Part shown: piece after piece, positions 18,404-26,601 of the stretch
Layout of the letters: each line of letters begins with the position of its first letter
Position numbering within the stretch: the stretch's first letter is position 1
Source of the DNA: Anaerovibrio lipolyticus DSM 3074
GTDB taxonomy: Bacteria > Bacillota > Negativicutes > Selenomonadales > Selenomonadaceae
Length of the DNA stretch: 64,000 nt
Direction of reading: 5' to 3'
Assembly: GCF_900141865.1 (NCBI RefSeq)
Contig: NZ_FQYW01000003.1
Coordinates: 124,001 to 188,000 of the forward strand
Notes under the pieces: model-generated
Told to the model about the DNA's origin: nothing
The model's database searches: none
What the model saw: only the letters and a program-made list of their open reading frames with translations
Program-made: the position numbers and the translations under genes

Positions 18404-19356
18404 TGCTTTTAGCCCTTCTTTTTTCCATGTCTGTGGCTTTATTAATATTTTTACTTTGCTTTGGGTTCATCCAAAAATATGTGGTGCCACAATCCACATA
18501 TCAAAAGCGTCTTAACTCCATTAATGAACTGAACACAGTGGATGCCACCCGCTTAATGAACAATATGGCAATAAACCGAGAGCAGGAAAAGGAAGACCTT
18601 TCCTTTTACAACAGGGTAATAAAACCCCTGACGGACAAGCTGGAAAATAATTTCTTTGAGCTGACCCCAGCTTCACTTACGGATACAATCCAACACAAGC
18701 TGACTGTGGCCGGTCTTAAGCAAAAGCTGTCTGTAGGTGGCTTTTCCATTATTTGGGCCCTCTTTGTATGCTTTGCCCTCTACTTTGCCTACAGATATGC
18801 CAGCTATCACAGTCTGCCTCTTATGCAGACTGCCCTTTGGCTTGGATTGGGTTTTATTGTTGGTGGTTCGTTACCATTGATGATACTTAATTCACTAATT
18901 ACCAAGCGACAGGCCAAAATAGTAAAACAGCTGCCGGAGGTCTTGGATTTAATGTGTGTCAGCGTACAGGCAGGTCTCACCTTTGATGCAGCCGTAAAAA
19001 AAATCGTCCAGCGCACCCATGGACCTCTCATTGACGAATTAAGGGAAGCCCTGGACGATATGAGCATGGGCGTAGCCAGACGTATGGCCCTCAAGAGTAT
19101 GTCCAACCGCTGTGAGGTACCAGAGCTGTCCTTATTTGTATCCTCCATAGTACAGGCGGAGCGCCTTGGTACCAGTATCAGCAACACCCTTACTATTCAG
19201 GCCGACAATATGAGGGAACGGCGGCGGCAGTCCATCAAGGAGGAAGCCCTGAAGGCTCCCATAAAGATACTCTTTCCGTTACTATTATTTATATTCCCGG
19301 CCCTGTTCGTGGTAGTATTGGTGCCAGTTATTCTTAATCTAATTAAGCAATTCTGA
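18403..19356 (+). CDS. tadC: Tad inner-membrane platform protein TadC
   Basis: A 317-residue T2SSF-domain protein and partner of TadB. The N-terminal helix, a central helix pair (about 110-165), the motif LPEVLDLMCVSVQAGLTFDAAV and the C-terminal helix LFPLLLFIFPALFVVVLVPV are typical. The ATG overlaps the tadA stop codon, indicating coupled translation. Confidence 0.92.
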   Translation: MLLALLFSMSVALLIFLLCFGFIQKYVVPQSTYQKRLNSINELNTVDATRLMNNMAINREQEKEDLSFYNRVIKPLTDKLENNFFELTPASLTDTIQHKLTVAGLKQKLSVGGFSIIWALFVCFALYFAYRYASYHSLPLMQTALWLGLGFIVGGSLPLMILNSLITKRQAKIVKQLPEVLDLMCVSVQAGLTFDAAVKKIVQRTHGPLIDELREALDDMSMGVARRMALKSMSNRCEVPELSLFVSSIVQAERLGTSISNTLTIQADNMRERRRQSIKEEALKAPIKILFPLLLFIFPALFVVVLVPVILNLIKQF

Positions 19357-19373
19357 TACCGGAGGACTGTGAA

Positions 19374-19727
19374 ATGATGATTTTAACCATAAACTGCCAT
19401 CCTGAGGAAAAATTTAGGCTTACGGTGGCAGATAACTTTTTAAAAAGATTTTTGGGGCTTATGGGGCGATTCAGGCTAGAGCCTAATACGGGACTATTGC
19501 TGGCCCCATGCAACAGCATTCACATGATGTTTATGCGCTTTCCCATTGACGTAATCTTTTACGATGAGGAATATAATGTGGTGAAGGTAGCCACAAACCT
19601 AAAGCCCTGGACGGGAATATGTGTTGCTCCGGGGGCCAAGGGAGCCATCGAGCTTCCTGCAGGAACCTTAAGCCGTCTTACCCCTGAGGCACTTACCAAC
19701 ATAAAAATAGAACCGGAATCTTCGTGA
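19374..19727 (+). CDS. DUF192 family protein
   Basis: A 117-residue protein of the DUF192 fold, recognised by RFLGLMGR, the NSIHMMFMRFPIDVIFYD core and the PGAKGAIELPAGT motif. The family is widespread and its role is unsettled. GGAGGA precedes ATG. It is the last gene of the Tad operon and its end overlaps the terminator stem. No signal peptide is seen. Confidence 0.85.
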   Translation: MMILTINCHPEEKFRLTVADNFLKRFLGLMGRFRLEPNTGLLLAPCNSIHMMFMRFPIDVIFYDEEYNVVKVATNLKPWTGICVAPGAKGAIELPAGTLSRLTPEALTNIKIEPESS

Positions 19728-19762
19728 TATATTAAGTATCCGAAGAAACCGGTTCTTTTTTG
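19709..19762 (+). terminator. Terminator of the Tad operon
   Basis: AGAACCGG-TCTTCG pairs with CGAAGA-CCGGTTCT, followed by TTTTTTG. The left arm lies within the last codons of the DUF192 gene. Confidence 0.88.
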
Positions 19763-19769
19763 TTTTTAT

Positions 19770-21047
19770 CTAGAGCACTTCACTTATATTTACAAGATTT
19801 ACTCTGTAGCTGACAGAGCCAACTCCAGTTCCAGAACCTCCGGCCCCGGAGCCGGAACCGCTGCCCCCACTGCCTGTAGCAGTGTAGTTCCTTTGAATAT
19901 AATATCCCTGGCTTTGTAGCTGTATCTTGTTACCTGCCACAATACTGCCATAGAAAAGGTGATGATTATCATTAATATGGACAGAACCAAAGGGTGCGTA
20001 AATATCCCCCATAAAGGTACCACCGTTACAATTCATCCAAAAATCACCTGACCCATTATATATAAGCACTATCGGCCTACCTCCGGTCATATCGGCAGAG
20101 GTATTAAAATTGTTAATGTTATCGCAAATAATATACAGCGGTTTAGTTGTATCACCACTAATAGCCTTGGTGAGATTTACATTCAAGTTTGGAATATTAT
20201 AGTAAATCACATCCACCCCTTGGCTGCTTAGCTGATCTAAAAAACTACTGTCCAGATTTTGCTGGCTTTGATCCGTAATCTTATAGGTGGAATCCGCAGT
20301 CATCAGCTGCTGCACTGTGTCACGATAATAATCTGTTACCTCCAGACTGCCATTATATTCCGGAATATTGATGTACCCCTGTCTTGTAGCTTCATTTACG
20401 GTAGTTTGACTATTACCGTCGGTACCAAAGGCCTCTGGCTGCAAATAGACATTCTTTGAAGCCTCATTAAAGGCACCCTCGTCACCAATAACAATTGTTC
20501 CATGATAGGTAGAGCAATTATTTTTATTTTGGGAAATATCATAGTTATCAGGATTTTGAACGGAATTAACCGAATCAAAGCCCTGCTTGGCAGTAAACAG
20601 ATTATCAAACAGGACAAAGCCACCGCTGTTATTTCCCGAAGCAGCCCGTTGAACAGAAATCTGGGCGCAGGCAGCGGCACTTATTTCCGTATCGGACCCT
20701 ATTTGAGGAAAATAACGCAAAAAATACAGAGGAACTCTTTCCTTGAGAATAACCACATAATAGAATTTTCTGTTCTTCTCTTCTATTTTAGGCGATGATT
20801 TAAAGGATGCCTTTGGATCGTTTTGGGTCACATAATTCTGGGCAAATGCATTTGCTCTATCCAGATCGCCACCACTTTCCGCATAAGCACTTCCTCCAGC
20901 CAGAGCCGCAGAATCCGCTGCATGTTGAAGCTTGGAATAGTGGGCATATAAATTGCCCAAATCCACCACTAAACCGGCGAAGCACATCAAAAAGGGAATC
21001 AGCACTGCAAAGAGAATTATTACAGCACCCCGCTGTTCCTTTATCAT
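19770..21047 (-). CDS. TadG-like pilus assembly protein with Gly/Ser-rich tail
   Basis: A 425-residue protein beginning with the TadG/TadE-like N-terminus (KEQRGAVIILFAVLIPFLMCFAGLVVDLGNLY, then HAADSAALAGGSAYA). The remainder is an extracytoplasmic domain ending in a Gly/Ser-rich linker (about 395-412) and a short terminal strand. Typical TadG proteins carry a von Willebrand A domain; none was recognised here. AGGGGTGAGG precedes the ATG. It is transcribed against the Tad operon. Confidence 0.8.
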   Translation of the reverse strand: MIKEQRGAVIILFAVLIPFLMCFAGLVVDLGNLYAHYSKLQHAADSAALAGGSAYAESGGDLDRANAFAQNYVTQNDPKASFKSSPKIEEKNRKFYYVVILKERVPLYFLRYFPQIGSDTEISAAACAQISVQRAASGNNSGGFVLFDNLFTAKQGFDSVNSVQNPDNYDISQNKNNCSTYHGTIVIGDEGAFNEASKNVYLQPEAFGTDGNSQTTVNEATRQGYINIPEYNGSLEVTDYYRDTVQQLMTADSTYKITDQSQQNLDSSFLDQLSSQGVDVIYYNIPNLNVNLTKAISGDTTKPLYIICDNINNFNTSADMTGGRPIVLIYNGSGDFWMNCNGGTFMGDIYAPFGSVHINDNHHLFYGSIVAGNKIQLQSQGYYIQRNYTATGSGGSGSGSGAGGSGTGVGSVSYRVNLVNISEVL

Positions 21048-21246
21048 AGCCTCACCCCTTTCATTACCAATAAGTAATCAGTTTTATGTCTACTTTATAT
21101 TATACAGCACTTTTCCATATTATGGCTAACATTTATTTTCATATTAACACATAACTTTTTGTCATAATCCATAATGATGGTTTTTTTTGTCAAAATAGAG
21201 TATGATATAGCTTGAAATATTGTTAGATTTTATAGGAGGTTCCATC

Positions 21247-22584
21247 GTGCGAATCGTTGTAGTTGGCGCGGGAAAGCTGGGCTATTCCATTGCTGAACGC
21301 CTTTCCCAGGAAGAATATGACGTAATTGTGGTGGATAACAATGCATCCCGCCTGCAAAATGTTCAGGCCAGTCTGGATGTTCTGGCCATTGAGGCCAACG
21401 GCTCCAGCCCTATTACCATGAATAATGATGACATTCGTGGTGCTGACGTCCTTATAGCCGTTACTGCCACCGATGAGGTAAATATGGTGTCCTGCATTCT
21501 GGCCAAAAAGCATGGCATTAAGCGTACCATTGCCCGTATAAGGGATATGCAGTTCATTTCCGAAGCCAAGGAATACCTTAAATCCAACTTTGATATAGAC
21601 CTTATGCTGAACCCTGAGCTGATTATGGCCATGGAAATAAATCGTATTCTCATGGTACCGGCAGCCCTTAACATTGAGGACTTCGCCGATGGTCAGGTCC
21701 GTCTTTTTGAAACCAAGATCAAGAAAAAATCCCCTTTGGCCAATATAAAAATGAAGGATTTGGATATGCCGACCACCATTATGGCTGCCATGATTTTCCG
21801 TGGTCAGCGCATGATTCTGCCTCATGGTGATGATTCCTTCCAGCCTGGAGATAATGCCTACTTTATTGGTTTAACCCAAGATATTGATAATTTCAGTAAA
21901 AATCTGGTGGAGCGCAACAACTCCAAGCTGAACAAGGTCACCATCGTAGGTGCAGGCCGTATGGGACGCTTTGTGGCCACCATGCTTGACAAGCAGCATG
22001 TAAAGGTAAAAATTTTCGATACCAAAAAGGAACGTTGCCGTCTGGTAGCCTCCATGTTTAAATACCACGGTAAAGCCATTTGGGCTGATGCAGCGGATAT
22101 CAACAAAATGCTGGAGGAGGGCATCAACGAGGCTGACGCCCTTATCTGCCTTACAGATGATGATAAGCTTAATTTCCTGTTGGCCCTTTTGGGCAAGCAT
22201 CACGGAGTCAAAAAGACCATTATCCGCCAGGCTAAAACCGACTATAAATCAATTTTGGCAGAGCTGGGTGTGGATATTTCCCTTTCCTCCAGAGTGCTGG
22301 CCACCAATGAGGTGCTGGCCTTCGTCCGGGGCAATTCCGCAGTGTCCCTATTACAGGACGCCAGAGCTGAGGTTACGGAGGTGACCATCCAGGATGGCTG
22401 CAGCGTCTGCAATAAAAAGCTCATGAATGCCAAGCTGCCAAAGTCCTGTCTGGTATGTGCCTTTGTAAAGGACGATGTGGTGGAGATTCCAAATGGTAAT
22501 ACTGTGCTGGCTGCCGGTGGCAGAGCCATTATCATTACTGAAAAGCAGGAAACCACCAAGGTCTTAAAATATTTTTACAACTAA
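21247..22584 (+). CDS. trkA: Trk potassium uptake regulatory subunit TrkA
   Basis: A cytoplasmic K+ channel gating subunit of 445 residues with two tandem Rossmann (RCK/KTN) halves: IVVVGAGKLGYSIAERL at the start and VTIVGAGRMGRFVATML near residue 235, each followed by a TrkA_C domain. The GTG at 21247 after TAGGAGG is chosen over an upstream in-frame ATG because it places VRIVVVGAG at the true N-terminus. It is followed at once by two trkH genes. Confidence 0.95.
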   Translation: MRIVVVGAGKLGYSIAERLSQEEYDVIVVDNNASRLQNVQASLDVLAIEANGSSPITMNNDDIRGADVLIAVTATDEVNMVSCILAKKHGIKRTIARIRDMQFISEAKEYLKSNFDIDLMLNPELIMAMEINRILMVPAALNIEDFADGQVRLFETKIKKKSPLANIKMKDLDMPTTIMAAMIFRGQRMILPHGDDSFQPGDNAYFIGLTQDIDNFSKNLVERNNSKLNKVTIVGAGRMGRFVATMLDKQHVKVKIFDTKKERCRLVASMFKYHGKAIWADAADINKMLEEGINEADALICLTDDDKLNFLLALLGKHHGVKKTIIRQAKTDYKSILAELGVDISLSSRVLATNEVLAFVRGNSAVSLLQDARAEVTEVTIQDGCSVCNKKLMNAKLPKSCLVCAFVKDDVVEIPNGNTVLAAGGRAIIITEKQETTKVLKYFYN

Positions 22585-22593
22585 GGATAAACG

Positions 22594-24051
22594 ATGGATA
22601 AACTGATTCCTTATCTTATGGGCAGGGCATTGCTCCTTTGCTCAGCCTGTATGGCCATTCCCTTTGCCTACAGCATATATCTCCATCATAACTTTATGAC
22701 GGGAGTATTTGGACAATCTATATGTATTACCCTGCTGATAGCAATATTGCTGATAAAAAAATCCACTAATCCGCCGGAATCACTGTCTGTGTACGGCGGT
22801 GCTATCTTTTTGTGCGCCATTTGGGTCACCATAGGCTTTTTCGGCGGTCTTCCCTATTATTTCAGCCATTATTTGGGACCAATAGACGCCTTCGTGGAAA
22901 GCGTATCCGGCTTTACCACCACCGGCTATACCAATATTCTGTCCCTTCAGGATCCTGCCCTTATTCTGTGGCGCAGCATGACCCAATGGATGGGTGGTGG
23001 CATGATTCTCATGTTTATTGCCACTGTACTGCCTGCCATTACGGGAATGTTTGGTATTAGCTTTGCCATGCCAGTGGCCCTGAAAACCGGCGTAGTAACC
23101 ATCAACAGACTGCGGAAAAACACCCGCCGTCTCTCCATTCTCTATGCCCTATTAACCATTATCGGCGTAGTCTTCTTCAGCGTTGCAGGGCTTGGCACCT
23201 ACGATGCCATTAATTTTGCCATGGTCACCATTTCCACCGGTGGCTGTTATTTTTCTGATGCCTACTTATACAATAATGTCTGGTTTGCCTCAGCTGCCAT
23301 AGTAGGCCTTATAGCCTCAGGAGGCAATGTAATTATTTATTGGCAGGCCATTAAACGCCGCCAGTATTCCATGCTGAAAAAAACTATCCACAATACGGAG
23401 TTTCATATCTTCGTGCTGATTATTCTGGTAATCGGTCTGATTTGCGGCTTACATTTATATCACAATAATTACTACAATCTGTCTGACAGTCTACTTTATG
23501 GCTTTTTCTCCGTGGCCCTGTATGCCGGCACCACCGGAGCCCCGCCCTTTGAGGTACTGACATGGACAGACTTCGACAAAATGCTGCTTATCGTAGTGGC
23601 TTCCATCGGTGGCTGTATTGGTTCCCTGGCAGGAGGCTTTAAGATTCTCAGACTTATGATTCTCTTTAAATCCTGTGCCAACGAAATGACCAGAACCATT
23701 CACCCCGATATTATTATGACCATGAAAATCGATGGGGAAATCGTACCTTCAAAGGTAATAAACAGAATTTTGGGCTTTTTCTTTATCGTATTTATTACCA
23801 TTGCCATTTCCATTCTGGTAATTTCCGCAGCGGGACTGGATATGCAGCAATCCATGGATATTGCCATAGCCTGCATCACCAGTACAGGACCCATTATGCT
23901 GTTTCATACCAGCCACAGTGAAATATTGGCACTGCCGGTTATCGTAAAGCTGTTTTGCTGCTTTTTGATGGTTCTGGGCAAGCTGGATATTTTTGCCTTT
24001 TTAATTCTTATTTTTGGCAGCCGCCAGCAGCTGCTGCATAAACACTGGTAG
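22594..24051 (+). CDS. trkH: Trk potassium transporter membrane subunit TrkH, copy 1
   Basis: A 485-residue polytopic K+ transporter with four pore-loop repeats. Filter segments include SVSGFTTTGYTN, TISTGGCYFSD, LYAGTTGAPPF and a less standard last repeat (CITSTGPIMLF). It begins nine bases after trkA. The second and fourth repeats differ more from consensus than those of the next gene. Confidence 0.92.
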   Translation: MDKLIPYLMGRALLLCSACMAIPFAYSIYLHHNFMTGVFGQSICITLLIAILLIKKSTNPPESLSVYGGAIFLCAIWVTIGFFGGLPYYFSHYLGPIDAFVESVSGFTTTGYTNILSLQDPALILWRSMTQWMGGGMILMFIATVLPAITGMFGISFAMPVALKTGVVTINRLRKNTRRLSILYALLTIIGVVFFSVAGLGTYDAINFAMVTISTGGCYFSDAYLYNNVWFASAAIVGLIASGGNVIIYWQAIKRRQYSMLKKTIHNTEFHIFVLIILVIGLICGLHLYHNNYYNLSDSLLYGFFSVALYAGTTGAPPFEVLTWTDFDKMLLIVVASIGGCIGSLAGGFKILRLMILFKSCANEMTRTIHPDIIMTMKIDGEIVPSKVINRILGFFFIVFITIAISILVISAAGLDMQQSMDIAIACITSTGPIMLFHTSHSEILALPVIVKLFCCFLMVLGKLDIFAFLILIFGSRQQLLHKHW

Positions 24052-24062
24052 GGGGGTGCAAC

Positions 24063-25508
24063 ATGAATTATCCGGTGATATATTATATGCTTAGCCGCCT
24101 GATGGTTGCCATGTCTGTCACCCTGCTGATTCCATTTTTTATGGCAATACAGCTTAATGAAAATAATGAGCTGGATTTTTTGGCTGCCATATTATGCAGT
24201 CTCTCCTTGGCGGTATTTTTCAGTAACCGTGGAAAGATAACCACCAATGACATCAGTATCCGTGAAGGCATTGCCATTACTGGCCTTAGCTGGCTCTTTG
24301 CCTCCATAATTGCCTCTCTGCCCTTTTTGACTGGGCACTATATGCCCCTGGTGGATTGTCTTTTTGAAGGCGTATCGGGAATTACCGGCAGCGGAGCCTC
24401 GGTGGTAAAGGACATTCCGGGTCTGCCCACCAGTATTATGCTGTGGCGCAGTCTTACTCACTGGCTGGGTGGCTTGGGAATCATCGTAATATTTATTGCC
24501 ATCGTTCCTCAGACAGGCACCAAGAGCCTGAAAATGTTTGAGGTGGAAACCACAGGGCCAACGGAAAACAGACCCTTGCCAAGGTTTAAGGACACGGCTC
24601 ATGCCCTGTTAATCGTGTATATTTTCCTCACCTTTATTATTATTGCTCTGCTGCTTTTATGCGGCTTCAGCTTTTCTGACGCCGTAAATAATGCCATGTC
24701 AGCCATTGCCACCGGTGGTTTTTCCACCAGAAATGAAAGCATCGGTTACTTTGACAATTTGCCGGCAGAGGTGGTGCTTACCATTGCCATGCTGCTGGGA
24801 GGAGGCAACTTCTCCCTTTATCTGATTGCCTGGAAGCAGGGCTATCACAAGATTTTAAAGGACGGGGAATTCATCGCCTATATGGCCCTCTTTGGCTTCT
24901 TATCCCTGGCTATTACCACCAATCTCTTTGCTGCCATGGATATGAATCTTTTTGAAGCCTTTCGTTATGCTTCCTTCCAGACTGCGGCCACCATCAGCAC
25001 CACGGGCTTTTCCAACAGCGATTTTGACTCATGGCCTGCTTTTTCCAAATACTGCCTGCTGATAGTAATGATTACGGGAGGCTGTGCCGGATCCACCTCC
25101 GGGGGAATGAAGGTAGCCAGATTCCTGCTGCTGTTTAAGATGATTCATTATATTATTCAGGAGAAGCTTCACCCAAATCAGATAATTCACATGAAGTATG
25201 ATACTGTAGAACGGCTGGATATTGTGGTTAACAGAGTGGGACGCTTCTTCTTCCTATACGTTTTTCTGGCTCTCATGGGTGCCCTGATTTTCACCATTGA
25301 GGGACTGCCTATTATGGATGCCATTGTATTGGGCTTTTCCGCCATAGGAAATGCTGGAGTGGCTTTTGGTGCTGCCAACGACTTCAGCACCTTGAATGAT
25401 TTGACAAAATACATCTGTTGCGGCCTTATGGTTGTAGGGCGACTGGAAATATTCCTGTTTTTGGTAATGCTTAAGCCATCCTTCTGGCAGACAGGCGCCA
25501 GCTGGTAA
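24063..25508 (+). CDS. trkH: Trk potassium transporter membrane subunit TrkH, copy 2
   Basis: A 481-residue paralog of the preceding gene. Pore segments are EGVSGITGSGASV, SAIATGGFSTRNES, ISTTGFSNSDFD and SAIGNAGVAFG, closer to the standard SxxTxGxS pattern. It starts 11 bases after copy 1 (GGGGGTG before ATG). Two divergent TrkH proteins beside one TrkA suggest two transporters sharing a regulator, or a heteromer; this is inference. Confidence 0.92.
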   Translation: MNYPVIYYMLSRLMVAMSVTLLIPFFMAIQLNENNELDFLAAILCSLSLAVFFSNRGKITTNDISIREGIAITGLSWLFASIIASLPFLTGHYMPLVDCLFEGVSGITGSGASVVKDIPGLPTSIMLWRSLTHWLGGLGIIVIFIAIVPQTGTKSLKMFEVETTGPTENRPLPRFKDTAHALLIVYIFLTFIIIALLLLCGFSFSDAVNNAMSAIATGGFSTRNESIGYFDNLPAEVVLTIAMLLGGGNFSLYLIAWKQGYHKILKDGEFIAYMALFGFLSLAITTNLFAAMDMNLFEAFRYASFQTAATISTTGFSNSDFDSWPAFSKYCLLIVMITGGCAGSTSGGMKVARFLLLFKMIHYIIQEKLHPNQIIHMKYDTVERLDIVVNRVGRFFFLYVFLALMGALIFTIEGLPIMDAIVLGFSAIGNAGVAFGAANDFSTLNDLTKYICCGLMVVGRLEIFLFLVMLKPSFWQTGASW

Positions 25509-25539
25509 TCTTAAACTTTATATCAAGAAATAAAATAAT

Positions 25540-25603
25540 CCCCTGCTCTGGAGCTGGATCCTTGGCAAAGCCAGGACATAATACCCAAAGCAGGGGCTTT
25601 TTT
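25540..25603 (+). terminator. Terminator of the trk operon
   Basis: CCCCTGCT and AGCAGGGG frame an inner CCTTGGC-GCCAGG hairpin and are followed by CTTTTTT. Confidence 0.85.
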
Positions 25604-25615
25604 GCATGTACTTTT

Positions 25616-26333
25616 TTATACTGCTAAATGGTCTTTTACTCTATTAATCATCTGTGGATTAATGTTTTTCTTCGGAGAATAATTCATAATGAAGGACACA
25701 ACCTCTCTATCAGAGTCAAAACATCCAGAAGGCTTGTTTACTAAATCTGAATCCGCGTTAGAGAAGAATACACAACCATCAATCCAAATATTAATACCAT
25801 TGTCTTTAAGATACTTAGCCAATGTATGTATTTGCCATTTTAGTTGGTTTAATGGATTTCCCATGGATGAAGTATAACTACCACCTTGTCTGCCCGTCTT
25901 GTCTATTGTCCAGCGCTTTTCATATTCATCACAATGGACTACGCCTTTTACGCTTCTGTCTAATACAATGAATACACCATTATTTCCAACCACAACATGG
26001 TCCATTTTTGCCTCACCGATACATACATTATTATAAACAGTATAGTATTCAGGCAATCCAGACAAAAACCTTGCTTGTTACTTTATAGCTATGCTCTATC
26101 ATAGAGCTTCTATTGAATAAATTCAGTTGCTGATTTGCAATGGCGCCCACTCCCATGACTACACCAAGAGCTATAAGCGTTCTGATGGAAAAACCTGTAC
26201 TGAAGAAGTTTGGAGCTAAAAGATAGAAGAATGCAGCAAAGAATAATACCCCACACGCAATCCCCGCTAAGAGATGTGCCCATTTACTGCCATTTATAGA
26301 TGATGTTTCTTTTAAATCATTAATTTGAGCCAA
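25616..26333 (-). pseudogene. Frameshifted NERD-domain membrane protein
   Basis: Two overlapping minus-strand frames together make one NERD (nuclease-related) protein of about 239 residues. The first part starts at TTG 26333 after GGAAG (AQINDLKE), has two membrane helices (LLAGIACGVLFFAAFFYLL and TLIALGVVMGVGAIA) and stops at 26049. The second frame continues with SGLPEYYTVYNNVCIGEAKMD and HVVVGNNGVFIVLD, the start of a NERD domain. The frames meet at a run of five T in the coding strand (about 26063-26067); with four T the reading is continuous (KVLSGLPEYY). This is a slip mutation, a sequencing error or a recoding site. NERD function is unproven. Confidence 0.75.
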
Positions 26334-26460
26334 AATCAAAAACTTCCTTTCTATTACCAACTATAACCTAAGTATATCAGATTTCATAATTAAAATAGTA
26401 TTAAATGTTGATAAAATTAATATTTAACCACCTTAAGAGTTGCATAAAAAATGAATTGGC

Positions 26461-26500
26461 ATAGTACCTATGTCTTGCTGGTGGGGGACATAGGTGCTAT
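26461..26500 (+). other. 14-bp stem hairpin upstream of the TPR-protein gene
   Basis: ATAGTACCTATGTC (26461-26474) pairs with GACATAGGTGCTAT (26487-26500) with one G-U pair and a 12-base loop rich in G. No T-run follows. It is either an operator-like dyad or a leader RNA structure. Confidence 0.55.
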
Positions 26501-26541
26501 ACTTGTGAACATGGAAAAGTGTAATACATGGAGGTATTAAA

Positions 26542-26565
26542 ATGAACGACCAGGTGATAGTTTGA
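26542..26565 (+). CDS. Possible 7-codon leader peptide
   Basis: ATG at 26542 follows ATGGAGGT at good spacing and encodes MNDQVIV before TGA. It overlaps a hairpin at 26551-26577 (CAGGTGATAG with CTGTTACCTG, two G-U pairs) just before the next gene. It could be a translated leader; chance is not excluded. Confidence 0.3.
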   Translation: MNDQVIV

Positions 26566-26601
26566 TGCTGTTACCTGTTCGGTGTCTAAGGAGGATGGAT
26601 A

